Positions 8,454-17,128 of a DNA stretch of 64,000 nt are shown piece after piece; the stretch's first letter is position 1; each line of letters starts with the position of its first letter. Under the pieces are notes generated by a model. It was given only the letters and a program-made list of their open reading frames with translations, was not told the origin of the DNA and made no database searches. The position numbers and the translations under genes were made by a program. Origin of the DNA: an uncultured Sphaerochaeta sp. (GTDB lineage Bacteria; Spirochaetota; Spirochaetia; Sphaerochaetales; Sphaerochaetaceae); assembly GCF_963677075.1 (NCBI RefSeq), contig NZ_OY781873.1, forward strand, positions 2,877,715-2,941,714, written 5' to 3'.

Positions 8454-9815
8454 GTGAAACCCACCATTCAGGATACGGCGTTGGAACCTATGTTCTCCCG
8501 CCGTTTCCTGTATACTCTTATTATTCCTCTTATCATCGAGCAAGTACTTATGGTCTCCATCGGTATGGCTGATACAGTCATGATTGCATCGGCCGGAGAA
8601 AGCGCTGTAAGTGCCATCAGCTTGGTGGATTCGATCACCATTTTGATTGTCCAGCTCTTTGCAGCCTTCGCCACCGGTGGAGCAGTGGTTGCAAGCCAAT
8701 ACCTGGGAAACAGGGATAATGCATCGGCCAATGCTGCAGCCAAGCAACTGATATTGCTCTCTCTGCTTGTTTCGATCTCTCTCCTCATACTCTGCATGCC
8801 GTTTAGGAGGCAGATTATCAACTTTATCTTTGGATCGATTGAAACATCGGTTCTCGAGGGTGGAGCAACCTACTTCATCTATATTCTTCTCTCCCTACCC
8901 TTTCTCGCTGCATATAACGCATCGGCGGCCTTGTTCCGTTCCATGGGGAACAGCAAGATCTCACTGTGGGTGAGCTTGGTCATGAATCTGGTGAATGTCG
9001 CAGGAAACGCCTACTTCATCTTTGCCTTGCATCTGGGTGTAATAGGGGCAGGCCTAGGAACACTGCTCAGTCGTATCATTGGTAGTGCAATCATCCTTGC
9101 ATTACTGACAAATCCAACCAATCAGATTTCAGTGAGAAACTATCGCCATTGGTCCCTGCGCTGGGATATGATCAAACGAATCCTACATATCGGTATCCCC
9201 AATGGGATTGAGGGTTCCGTTTTCCAGATTGGGAAACTACTGGTGCAAGGGTTCATTGCTGCCTTCGGTACAGCATCCATTGCAGCCAATGCCATTGCAA
9301 ACTCAGTCGCCTCCTTCGTCAATATCCCTGGAGGGGCAATCGGTTTGGCCTCGATCACCGTTATCGGACAGGCAGTCGGGGCAAAGCGTCCAGACCAGGC
9401 GGTCTTCTACGGCAAGAGGCTGCTCCTTGCTGCATATATCGCCATGATCATTGTGGCAATCCCTGTCTTCATTTACGCTCCCAAAATCGTTCTGATCTTC
9501 AATCTATCAGCTGAGGCGACTGAACTTGCATCAAACGTTATTCGCTCAGCCATGATCTTCAGCTCCATTCTCTGGCCAACAGCATTCTCCCTGCCTAATT
9601 TCCTGCGGGCCGCAGGAGATGCCAAGTTTACCATGGTTGTATCAATGGTGAGTATGTGGGCAAGCAGGGTTGGAATGAGCTACCTTCTGGCAATACTCTT
9701 TGGCTGGGGCATCTACGGGGTATGGTTTGGCATGTATATTGACTGGATCATAAGAAGCATCTGCTTCATCACCCGGTTTGCCCGTGGGAAATGGAAGACC
9801 AAGCGAGTAATCTAG
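8454..9815 (+). CDS. MATE family efflux transporter
   Basis: This 453-residue protein has twelve predicted membrane helices and two related halves. The N-terminal segment LIIPLIIEQVLMVSIGMADTVM and the matching IGIPNGIEGSVFQIGK of the second half are typical MATE sequence. It probably exports cationic drugs or metabolites in exchange for sodium or protons. The chosen start is GTG at 8454; ATG at 8490 is an alternative that would remove twelve residues and leave the first helix intact. It lies 50 bases after the ABC ATPase on the same strand and may be co-transcribed, but a functional link is not evident. Confidence 0.88.
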   Translation: MKPTIQDTALEPMFSRRFLYTLIIPLIIEQVLMVSIGMADTVMIASAGESAVSAISLVDSITILIVQLFAAFATGGAVVASQYLGNRDNASANAAAKQLILLSLLVSISLLILCMPFRRQIINFIFGSIETSVLEGGATYFIYILLSLPFLAAYNASAALFRSMGNSKISLWVSLVMNLVNVAGNAYFIFALHLGVIGAGLGTLLSRIIGSAIILALLTNPTNQISVRNYRHWSLRWDMIKRILHIGIPNGIEGSVFQIGKLLVQGFIAAFGTASIAANAIANSVASFVNIPGGAIGLASITVIGQAVGAKRPDQAVFYGKRLLLAAYIAMIIVAIPVFIYAPKIVLIFNLSAEATELASNVIRSAMIFSSILWPTAFSLPNFLRAAGDAKFTMVVSMVSMWASRVGMSYLLAILFGWGIYGVWFGMYIDWIIRSICFITRFARGKWKTKRVI

Positions 9816-9866
9816 AACCGCATCTGCAAATGTTTTAAAAAACTTTGTTTACAGAACATCTTTCCC

Positions 9867-9917
9867 TTTACAAATACAAAAAAGGTATTATCATGATACT
9901 TGAACGTGCCCGGGCAC
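9867..9917 (+). promoter_or_regulatory. Promoter and candidate LacI-type operator of the sugar importer operon
   Basis: TTTACA at 9867-9872 and TATCAT at 9889-9894 are 16 bases apart, giving a start near 9901. Immediately downstream lies the perfect palindrome GTGCCCGGGCAC (9906-9917) with the central CG step usual in LacI-family operators. A LacI-family regulator is the last gene of this cluster (13934). Confidence 0.55.
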
Positions 9918-10023
9918 TACGCAGGAAATGATATATTTTGCTTGATTACCCCTGCTCTAGTACTACGTATACCCTCCACAGCTTATGCATATCACTGGAG
10001 AAATCCAGATAAAGGAGTTGTAT

Positions 10024-11103
10024 ATGAAAAAGTGTGTCAGTGTGCTCATGATTGTGTTGCTGGTTGCAACATCTCTCTTCGCCGCCGGAACAAAAGAACA
10101 AAGCGGAGCCGCCAAAATTGGTGTCTCAATGCCCACCCAGAGCCTTCAACGCTGGAACCAGGATGGTGCCAACATGAAGCAGCAACTCGAAGCCGCAGGC
10201 TACCAGGTTGATCTGCAGTATGCAGGGGATAATGATATCCCTACCCAAGTAGCACAACTCGAGAACATGATTGTCACTGGATGTGATGTACTCGTTATCG
10301 CCTCCATTGATGGTTCGGCTCTCACTGAGGTGCTCAAGCAAGCTAAGGAAAATGACATCGAAGTCATCGCCTATGACCGCTTGATTATGAACAGTGATGC
10401 AGTCACCTACTACGCAACCTTTGATAATTTCAAGGTTGGAACAATCCAGGGTGAGTTCATTCGTGATGCTCTTAAGCTGGACAGCACAAAAGGCCCCTAC
10501 TACATTGAACTGTTCACCGGTTCCCCTGATGACAACAACATCAATTTCTTCTTTGGTGGTGCCATGTCAATTCTGGAGCCATACATCAAGAGCGGAAAGC
10601 TTGTCGTTCCTTCCGGACAGACCGAAAAGGCTCAGGTGGCAACACTGAACTGGTCAACTGAGGAAGCCCAGAAGCGCATGGAGAACCTCATTACTGCAAA
10701 CGGATACGGCCCGAACGGGAAACGCCTGGATGCAGTCTATTCCTCCAATGACTCAGTAGCCAACGGAATCACCAATGCCTTGGTAGCAGCAGGCTACACC
10801 AAGGACAACTTCCCGATCATCACTGGTCAGGATTGTGACAAGCCAGCAGTCAAGAATATGTTGCAGGGCTTACAGGCTATGTCCATTTTCAAGGACACCC
10901 GCACCTTGGCTAGCAAGGTTGTGGAAATGGTCAATGCCATCGTAAAGGGTGAGGAAGTCGATGTGAATGACACCACCACCTACGACAACGGTACTGGCGT
11001 CATCCCGTCCTACCTCTGTGAGCCTGTGTTTGCAACGGTGGACAACTACAAGGAACTGCTGATCGACAGCGGATACTATACCGAAGCCGACATTCAGGTC
11101 TGA
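10024..11103 (+). CDS. chvE: Multiple-monosaccharide ABC importer binding protein (ChvE-like)
   Basis: This 359-residue periplasmic protein has a signal peptide ending at SLFAAG and no lipobox. The mature part starts KIGVSMPTQSLQRWNQDGANM and contains LYSSND-like VYSSNDSVANGI and TGQDCDKPAVKNM, characteristic of the ChvE/XylF/MmsE group that binds aldopentoses and aldohexoses. ATG 10024 has AAAGGAG upstream; the frame is open further back but that part has no ribosome-binding site. It starts a cluster with a double ATPase, a permease and a LacI regulator. The exact sugar cannot be told from the sequence. Confidence 0.9.
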   Translation: MKKCVSVLMIVLLVATSLFAAGTKEQSGAAKIGVSMPTQSLQRWNQDGANMKQQLEAAGYQVDLQYAGDNDIPTQVAQLENMIVTGCDVLVIASIDGSALTEVLKQAKENDIEVIAYDRLIMNSDAVTYYATFDNFKVGTIQGEFIRDALKLDSTKGPYYIELFTGSPDDNNINFFFGGAMSILEPYIKSGKLVVPSGQTEKAQVATLNWSTEEAQKRMENLITANGYGPNGKRLDAVYSSNDSVANGITNALVAAGYTKDNFPIITGQDCDKPAVKNMLQGLQAMSIFKDTRTLASKVVEMVNAIVKGEEVDVNDTTTYDNGTGVIPSYLCEPVFATVDNYKELLIDSGYYTEADIQV

Positions 11104-11118
11104 CCTTTTTCTGAAAGA

Positions 11119-11142
11119 GGCGGGCAGCAGCTGTTGCCCGCC
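11119..11142 (+). other. Intercistronic hairpin between chvE and gguA
   Basis: GGCGGGCA (11119-11126) pairs with TGCCCGCC (11135-11142). Only TTCTT follows, so it is a weak terminator or an mRNA-stabilising stem that keeps binding-protein message in excess over the transporter. Confidence 0.8.
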
Positions 11143-11158
11143 TTCTTGGAGGATAATT

Positions 11159-12703
11159 TTGGATACCCTACTCTTAGAAATGAAACACATCACCAAGCTT
11201 TTCCCTGGGGTAAAAGCCTTGGATGACGTCAATCTTGATGTCAGACAAGGTGAAATCCACGCAATTGTGGGAGAAAACGGAGCCGGTAAATCTACACTGA
11301 TGAACATTCTCAGTGGCGTGTACCCTTCTGGCTCTTTTGAGGGAGAAATCCTCATTCACGGGGAATCCTGTCATTTCCATACCATCAGGGAGAGTGAGCA
11401 AAAAGGGATTGCCATCATCCATCAGGAGCTTGCCCTCGTCCCCTATCTTACCATCGGTGAGAACATGTTTCTGGGAAATGAGCGAGGCTCCTACTTCCGT
11501 ATTGATTGGGATAAAACGTACAACAGGGCAGATGAACTGCTCTCCTTGGTCGGACTTGAGGAATCTTCCAAGATTGCCATCAAGGATATCGGGGTTGGCA
11601 AGCAACAGTTGGTTGAAATCGCCAAGGCACTCGCAAAGAACGTCAAAGTACTGATCCTCGACGAACCAACCGCTTCACTCAATGATTCTGATGCAAAAAA
11701 ATTACTCGATCTCTTACTGCAATTCAAAGAGAGGGGAATGACCAGTATCCTCATCTCACACAAACTCAACGAGGTCTCCTATGTTGCCGATAGGATTACC
11801 GTCATCCGTGATGGTCAGGTTATCACCACCATGGATAAGCATGAGAAAGCATTCAATGAGAATGAGATCATCAAGGCAATGGTCGGTCGAAGTATTGAAG
11901 ACCGATTCCCAAAACGGAACACAACAATCGGAGAAGTCAGTCTTGAGGTTGAACATTGGAATGTCTACAACCCGCTCAACCCAGGAAAAAAGATCTGTGA
12001 CGATATCAATATCAAACTCCATAGAGGAGAGGTGGTAGGAATCAGCGGCCTGATGGGTGCAGGCAGAACAGAGTTTGCCATGAGCCTGTTTGGGAAGAGC
12101 TATGGGCAGGACATCAGCGGTACCATCCGAGTCAATGGAAAGGAAGTTCACCTGAACACCGTACAACAGGCAATAGAGAACAAGATTGCCTATGTGACAG
12201 AAGACCGCAAGACCAATGGGCTTATTCTCTCAAAACCCATCATGGAGAACACCACCCTTGCGAACCTGGGGTCGATCAGCAACCACCAGATCATAGATCC
12301 AGACCTGGAAATCCAGGTATCCAAGAATATGGTGGCAAAAATTGGAACGAAATGTTCTTCGGTATTTGAAGAGGTCAACAACCTCTCGGGAGGCAATCAA
12401 CAGAAGGTATTGCTGGGTAAATGGATCTTTACCGAACCAGATATTCTCCTGCTTGATGAACCAACAAGAGGTATTGATGTGGGTGCAAAATATGAAATCT
12501 ACACCATCATCAACCAACTGGCTGAAGAAGGGAAGTCCATCCTCGTCATCTCTTCCGAAATGCCTGAGATCCTCGGTATCTGTGACCGAATCTATGTACT
12601 TAGCGAAGGTAGAATTGTGGGGGAAATGCTTGGCTCTGAAGCGAGTCAGGAAGCAATTATGACGTGTATTATCCAGAACCAGAAAGGAGCAAGAACATCA
12701 TGA
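11159..12703 (+). CDS. gguA: Multiple-monosaccharide ABC importer ATPase (MmsA/GguA type)
   Basis: This 514-residue protein has two fused ATPase domains. The first has Walker A GENGAGKST near residue 40 and Walker B LILDEPTASL. The second has GLMGAGRTEFA in place of a classical P-loop, signature LSGGNQQKV and Walker B LLLDEPTRGIDVG. This layout is standard for the carbohydrate CUT2 ATPases. The start codon is TTG at 11159 with GGAGG six bases upstream; the first ATG in frame would remove seven residues before the domain and lacks a site. It overlaps the permease gene by four bases. Confidence 0.92.
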   Translation: MDTLLLEMKHITKLFPGVKALDDVNLDVRQGEIHAIVGENGAGKSTLMNILSGVYPSGSFEGEILIHGESCHFHTIRESEQKGIAIIHQELALVPYLTIGENMFLGNERGSYFRIDWDKTYNRADELLSLVGLEESSKIAIKDIGVGKQQLVEIAKALAKNVKVLILDEPTASLNDSDAKKLLDLLLQFKERGMTSILISHKLNEVSYVADRITVIRDGQVITTMDKHEKAFNENEIIKAMVGRSIEDRFPKRNTTIGEVSLEVEHWNVYNPLNPGKKICDDINIKLHRGEVVGISGLMGAGRTEFAMSLFGKSYGQDISGTIRVNGKEVHLNTVQQAIENKIAYVTEDRKTNGLILSKPIMENTTLANLGSISNHQIIDPDLEIQVSKNMVAKIGTKCSSVFEEVNNLSGGNQQKVLLGKWIFTEPDILLLDEPTRGIDVGAKYEIYTIINQLAEEGKSILVISSEMPEILGICDRIYVLSEGRIVGEMLGSEASQEAIMTCIIQNQKGARTS

Positions 12704-13881
12704 GACAGAGCCTCGGGATCAAGGAATCTATGAAGAAGAATTCCATGCTTTTGGTCCTCATCGCAACAATGATTCTCTTCAATGGCTTGATCAGCGCCAG
12801 TGGGAGAGGTTCCCTTTTCGTCCCAGCAAACATCTCAAACCTCATCAGCCAGAACTCCTACGTAGTCATTCTGGCAACAGGTATGTTGCTCTGTATCCTT
12901 ACCGGTGGAAACATTGACCTTTCAGTGGGTTCTGTCGTTGCCTTGGTTGGAGCTTTGGCCGGAACCTTGATCGTGAACCTCGGCTGGAATATTTATTTTT
13001 CCATTTTCGTTTGTTTGCTTACAGGATTGGCAATCGGGGCTTGGCAAGGTTTCTGGATCGCCTATGTACGGATTCCTCCCTTTATCACCACCTTGGCGGG
13101 AATGCTTCTCTGGAGAGGGGTTGCCTTGCTTATTCTCAATGGGCTGACCATCTCCCCGTTCCCGGAAGAGTATTTGAATTATTTCAACAGCTTCCTGCCA
13201 AACACAGACGACAAGACGAAGGTATTCGCCATCACATTCATCATTGGTGTCATCATCTGCTTGATCGTCATAGCATATACGCTGTTCAATCGACAGACAA
13301 AGAAGAAAAAAGGGTATCAGATTGAACCCCTGGCATTTACCATCGCACGAATCATTTTCCTCTCTGCAGCTATCCTCCTGATAGCAAGCTTGCTTGGTCA
13401 GCATAAAGGAATTCCTGTTGTTCTAATCCTGCTTGCAGTAATCGTACTAGGATATAGCTACTTCACTTCTCGCAGTGTCCCAGGAAGACATCTCTATGCA
13501 TTGGGCGGCAATGAGAAGGCAGCAAAACTCTCGGGTATCAATACCAATCGGGTACTCTTCTTTGCTTATGCAAATATGGGCTTTCTTGCCGGTGTAGCCG
13601 CCCTGGTTGGAGTGGCACGATTCAACTCTGCAGCCCCGACAGCGGGGACAAACTATGAACTCGATGCTATCGGAGCTTGTTTCATCGGAGGAGCTTCAGC
13701 ATACGGTGGAACAGGGACCGTTGGTGGAGCAATCATCGGCGCTATCTTCATGGGTGTCTTAAACAACGGTATGTCGATACTTGGAATTGATGCTAACTGG
13801 CAGAAAGCCGTCAAGGGTATCGTTGTTCTTGCAGCTGTGGTGTTTGATGTTTTAAGCAAAAAGCGGGTAAAATCCAGCTGA
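12700..13881 (+). CDS. gguB: Multiple-monosaccharide ABC importer permease (MmsB/GguB type)
   Basis: This 393-residue membrane protein of the CUT2 family has about ten helices. It carries the family motif TGGNIDLSVGSVVALVGALAG near residue 80 and the C-terminal GGASAYGGTGTVGGAIIGA. A longer central loop (KKKKGYQIEP) matches the MmsB/GguB subgroup. The start is the ATG that forms an ATGA overlap with the ATPase stop, with AAAGGAG upstream. It works with ChvE and GguA in sugar import. Confidence 0.92.
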   Translation: MRQSLGIKESMKKNSMLLVLIATMILFNGLISASGRGSLFVPANISNLISQNSYVVILATGMLLCILTGGNIDLSVGSVVALVGALAGTLIVNLGWNIYFSIFVCLLTGLAIGAWQGFWIAYVRIPPFITTLAGMLLWRGVALLILNGLTISPFPEEYLNYFNSFLPNTDDKTKVFAITFIIGVIICLIVIAYTLFNRQTKKKKGYQIEPLAFTIARIIFLSAAILLIASLLGQHKGIPVVLILLAVIVLGYSYFTSRSVPGRHLYALGGNEKAAKLSGINTNRVLFFAYANMGFLAGVAALVGVARFNSAAPTAGTNYELDAIGACFIGGASAYGGTGTVGGAIIGAIFMGVLNNGMSILGIDANWQKAVKGIVVLAAVVFDVLSKKRVKSS

Positions 13882-13933
13882 GGACACTTGCACATGCAAC
13901 GTTGTCAGCATATCCTCATGCAAAAGGACTACC

Positions 13934-14962
13934 ATGGCTGTTACAATTAGAGATATCGCAAAAGAGGCAGGAGTATCAAGAGGAACCGTCGATCGAGTTC
14001 TCCATAAACGAAAAGGGGTGAATGAAGAGGTTGCAAAACGGGTGCAGGCTATCGCAAATGAGATGGGATTCACCCCCAACCTTGCAGGAAAAGTACTTGC
14101 AAGAAGGAAACAGCCTCTAAGAATTGGGTGTCTTTTGCCAAGTATAGGCAACCCATTCTTTGACGATGTCATCGCAGGCTTTCGCCAAGCAGAACGTGAG
14201 CTGAGTGACTTTGGCGTAATCCTGGATATAATCCAGATCAAATCATTCGATCTCGATGCACACCTGAAAGAGCTCAAACATCTGGAAGCAAAGCACTATG
14301 ACGGGGTCTGTGTTACAACCCTTGATGTACAGCCAGTGATTGAGGCTATCGACAGGATTGCAGAAAGTGGAACCACAGTGGTGACGGTCAATACTGATAT
14401 TGATAGCTCACACCGTCTTTTTTATGTGGGACCAGATTACTATCTGGAAGGTAAAACAGCCAGCGGTCTCTTACAGTTATGTGGAAAGACCCAGAAACGC
14501 ATTCTTATCGTTACCGGTTCCTTCAACATGAAAGGCCACCAAGAGCGTATCAGGGGATTCATAGAAGGACTGCAGGAACATGGAGCAGACTATGTTGTGG
14601 TGGATACCGTGGAAAGTCTTGACGATGATACCATCGGCTATGAGCGAACGCGTTCCTGTCTGGAACAGCATGAGGACATCAACAGCATATATCTGACGGC
14701 TGCCGGGGTACAGGGCGCCTGCCAGGCGGTCAAGGACCTTGGCAGGCAGGATAGACTGAGAACCTTCAGTTTTGATGACGTTCCAGTAACCAGAGAGCTG
14801 GTAAAAGAAGGGGTTATTACATTTACCATCTGCCAGCAACCAGAGAGACAAGGGTATGATGCCATCCAAAAACTGTTCAACCAATTGATGAATCAGCAGG
14901 ATCCAATTGTTGACACCATCACCCAGACCATCATCAAGATACGGGAGAATATTGAGGAGTAG
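13934..14962 (+). CDS. LacI-family transcriptional regulator
   Basis: This 342-residue protein has a LacI-type helix-turn-helix at residues 4-25 (IRDIAKEAGVSRGTVDRVL) followed by a hinge helix and a periplasmic-binding-like ligand domain starting PLRIGCLLPSIGNPFFDD. The ligand domain resembles sugar-binding proteins such as ChvE. It is 52 bases after the permease and on the same strand, with AAGGA upstream of the ATG, so it probably controls the sugar import cluster, perhaps through the GTGCCCGGGCAC site at 9906-9917. Inducer and operator are inferred from position only. Confidence 0.88.
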   Translation: MAVTIRDIAKEAGVSRGTVDRVLHKRKGVNEEVAKRVQAIANEMGFTPNLAGKVLARRKQPLRIGCLLPSIGNPFFDDVIAGFRQAERELSDFGVILDIIQIKSFDLDAHLKELKHLEAKHYDGVCVTTLDVQPVIEAIDRIAESGTTVVTVNTDIDSSHRLFYVGPDYYLEGKTASGLLQLCGKTQKRILIVTGSFNMKGHQERIRGFIEGLQEHGADYVVVDTVESLDDDTIGYERTRSCLEQHEDINSIYLTAAGVQGACQAVKDLGRQDRLRTFSFDDVPVTRELVKEGVITFTICQQPERQGYDAIQKLFNQLMNQQDPIVDTITQTIIKIRENIEE

Positions 14963-14963
14963 T

Positions 14964-15320
14964 CTACTCCTCCTGTTCTTCTTCTTTTTCTCTTTTCTGC
15001 CAGAGTCTCTCGAGGGAATAGAAATCCCTAAGCTCACTGCTCATCAAGTGGATGATGATATCACCACAGTCGATCAACTCCCAACCATCACCTGCAGGCT
15101 TCTTGTGCCGGTTGGTCACTTCCAATCCCAGTTCATTCAAAGCACCCCAGAGTTCATGGGTTACACCACGTAGATGCCCCACACTGCTTACTGTTGCAAT
15201 GATGAAGCAGTCTGCCCATGAGCACTCCTGCGTTACATCGAGGATGTTTACATCCTTACACTTATGATCTTCCAGAAACTGGCCAATAGTATTCGCATTG
15301 GCCTGTACCAAATCATTCAT
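14964..15320 (-). CDS. rsfS: Ribosomal silencing factor RsfS (Iojap)
   Basis: This 118-residue protein has the RsfS/Iojap core: INQF-like IGQFLEDHKCKDVNILDV, CSWADCFIIATVSSVGHLRG and GDGWELIDCGDIIIHLM. RsfS binds uL14 on the large subunit and blocks subunit joining in starvation. A glutamate-rich tail ends the protein. It is the last gene of the rplU-to-rsfS run, which is the usual location downstream of nadD and yqeK. It converges with the LacI gene with one base between the stops. Confidence 0.93.
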   Translation of the reverse strand: MNDLVQANANTIGQFLEDHKCKDVNILDVTQECSWADCFIIATVSSVGHLRGVTHELWGALNELGLEVTNRHKKPAGDGWELIDCGDIIIHLMSSELRDFYSLERLWQKREKEEEQEE

Positions 15321-15355
15321 TCCTACAAACTCCTACGTTTCGTTCTTTACACGTT

Positions 15356-15931
15356 TCATCGTGCAGTCTGCATCTGTTCAAGATACAGACCCATATGGCT
15401 TTTCAGTTGCTGCCAATCAACAACCATTTCTTCTTCCAGTACACTTCTCAAATCATATACACGAAATTGTTTCATCCGCTGCAACAACAAGAAGGGATCC
15501 AAGCCAGGACAGGTGGTGGAAAGTGTATCTGCCAAACCAGATTTCCTCAAGTAGGGAGCGCCTGCTTTCAGTGCTTCCAACCTTGCCTGCCCATCCACCT
15601 CCTCGCGCGTACGATCGGTAGTATCGACGACCAGTGTGGTCAGAAGTGACCGAATTCTGGAGAGCTCCTCTCCTTGCCCTTCCACTACGATCAATGGATC
15701 CAATTCCCCTAGCTCCATCAACACCCTTGAGGGAGGGCTACCGCTCGTGTCAGCCTGGTTTTTAACCACCGACCAAGGCAAGATGACAAGGAACAGCGTT
15801 CCCTTATCCTCAAATGCAATCAAGGCCGCCTCATCCTCGAACAATCCATAATATGCCTCGGATGAATCATGCGCACATCCAGCAAACAAGAGAACAACCA
15901 GGCTGAACAGAAGTGCCACTGTTCTTCTCAC
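15356..15931 (-). CDS. Small lipoprotein in the slot often held by a LytR-CpsA-Psr gene
   Basis: The proposed 191-residue product starts at GTG 15931, whose bases overlap the yqeK stop (GTGA). This gives VRRTVALLFSLVVLLFAGC, a good lipoprotein signal with cysteine at about residue 19. A longer frame extends to 16039 but would put a soluble stretch before the signal. The mature part (IAFEDKGTLFLVILPWSVV, then a helical C-terminal half) could be a shortened relative of the LytR-CpsA-Psr domain, since in other bacteria such a gene lies between yqeK and rsfS. I cannot confirm that homology; no catalytic arginines are evident. Confidence 0.72.
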   Translation of the reverse strand: MRRTVALLFSLVVLLFAGCAHDSSEAYYGLFEDEAALIAFEDKGTLFLVILPWSVVKNQADTSGSPPSRVLMELGELDPLIVVEGQGEELSRIRSLLTTLVVDTTDRTREEVDGQARLEALKAGAPYLRKSGLADTLSTTCPGLDPFLLLQRMKQFRVYDLRSVLEEEMVVDWQQLKSHMGLYLEQMQTAR

Positions 15932-16512
15932 AGTTTTCCACCTTCCTGGAGAAATTGAAGCAACTCCATCCCTGATTGGGTAAACGCCTTTCCCTTGGTA
16001 AGCAAATGTGCTCGCTCTGCTTCCAATATCCTGATGCATAAAGCCTCAAGGGTCGGCTCAGCTAGCAAGGATGCCCGCCTTTCATCATCCAGGTGCATCC
16101 TATTCGGTTCGATATAGTCAGAGATGTAGAGAAGCAAGCCCATTCTTCCCATGTATATGCTTCCGATTGTATGATAGCGAACAGCAATACAGAGTTGTTT
16201 GGAAAAGCCACGTTCCTGTAGCAGTGCTGCTCCTACTGGAGCGTGCAACAGAACAGCGCAGCCCTTCTCCTCGCTCTCCAATGGCAGATGATGCTCATCA
16301 GCAAATTGGGTAAGCGACTTGGCATTCCAATCCCGAGCAATATCATGCATCAAACCACATTGGTAGAGTTCCCTCTCATCAAAGGTCTCATGATATCTAT
16401 GCTGAAGACGCACACAGGTTTCCCCTACAGCTACACTATGCTGGTATCGCTTTGCAGACAATGTTTCTGACAGTTCTTGCTCAAGTACGGTAGAGTCGAA
16501 ATGACTCGACAT
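15928..16512 (-). CDS. yqeK: YqeK-like HD-domain Ap4A hydrolase
   Basis: This 194-residue protein is of the HD superfamily, with metal ligands in KRYQHSVAV, CGLMHDIARDW, LLHAPVGA and YHTIGS, and the final YISDYIEPNR typical of YqeK. YqeK is a symmetrical diadenosine tetraphosphatase. The start at 16512 has GGAGG seven to nine bases upstream, so the gene overlaps the end of nadD by 32 bases. Its stop overlaps the GTG of the following lipoprotein gene, indicating coupled translation. Confidence 0.92.
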   Translation of the reverse strand: MSSHFDSTVLEQELSETLSAKRYQHSVAVGETCVRLQHRYHETFDERELYQCGLMHDIARDWNAKSLTQFADEHHLPLESEEKGCAVLLHAPVGAALLQERGFSKQLCIAVRYHTIGSIYMGRMGLLLYISDYIEPNRMHLDDERRASLLAEPTLEALCIRILEAERAHLLTKGKAFTQSGMELLQFLQEGGKL

Positions 16513-17119
16513 AGTGAGCTACCTCCTCAGGCATTAGCTGTGAAATATGTTTTGGCAATGAATCCTTTTCTCCAAGTATCCCGGCTGCTTCCCGTATCTG
16601 GGTTGAACTATCTTCCACCCGGGGATTCTCGAGATACACAAGATCTGCGGCAAGATCATTGAAGGGAGCATTCTCCCCTTCCCGTCTGATGACTACAAAG
16701 GTCACCAACTCCTTGAGCTGCTCATAGGCATGCCACTTCTGGAGATCACCGAGTAGATCATCACCCATGACCACTGCAAGCCGTCCCTTGATATTGTACT
16801 GGAGATACAGATGCTTGACGGTGTCATAGGTGTAGGATATTCCGCCACGATTGATCTCACAATCATCGGCGATGAATTCCATCTCAGGGTCCTCAGGATA
16901 GAGCCCAGGATAAGCATCAAAACCCAAACGGAGCATCTCCATCCTGTGTTCTGCAGACGCTGGATTTGCATTTCGCTTGAAGTTGTTCCGAGCAACCGGG
17001 ACAAAGATAAATCGTCTATATGCAGTGGAGGAAGCCACCGTATGTACCAAGTGCAGGTGACCAAGATGAACCGGGTCAAAACTGCCTCCCACGAGTGCCG
17101 TGGGTACTGCTTCTGCCAA
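16481..17119 (-). CDS. nadD: Nicotinate-nucleotide adenylyltransferase
   Basis: This 212-residue protein has the nucleotidyltransferase motif GGSFDPVHLGHLHL at residues 11-24, FVPVARNNFK, the ISYTYDTVKHL segment and the C-terminal SSTQIREAAG motif. It joins ATP to nicotinate mononucleotide, the penultimate step of NAD synthesis. The start codon is TTG at 17119 with AGGAGG five to six bases upstream, located right after the obgE stop. Its 3' end overlaps yqeK. Confidence 0.94.
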   Translation of the reverse strand: MAEAVPTALVGGSFDPVHLGHLHLVHTVASSTAYRRFIFVPVARNNFKRNANPASAEHRMEMLRLGFDAYPGLYPEDPEMEFIADDCEINRGGISYTYDTVKHLYLQYNIKGRLAVVMGDDLLGDLQKWHAYEQLKELVTFVVIRREGENAPFNDLAADLVYLENPRVEDSSTQIREAAGILGEKDSLPKHISQLMPEEVAHYVESFRLYRT

Positions 17120-17128
17120 GGGTTCCTC

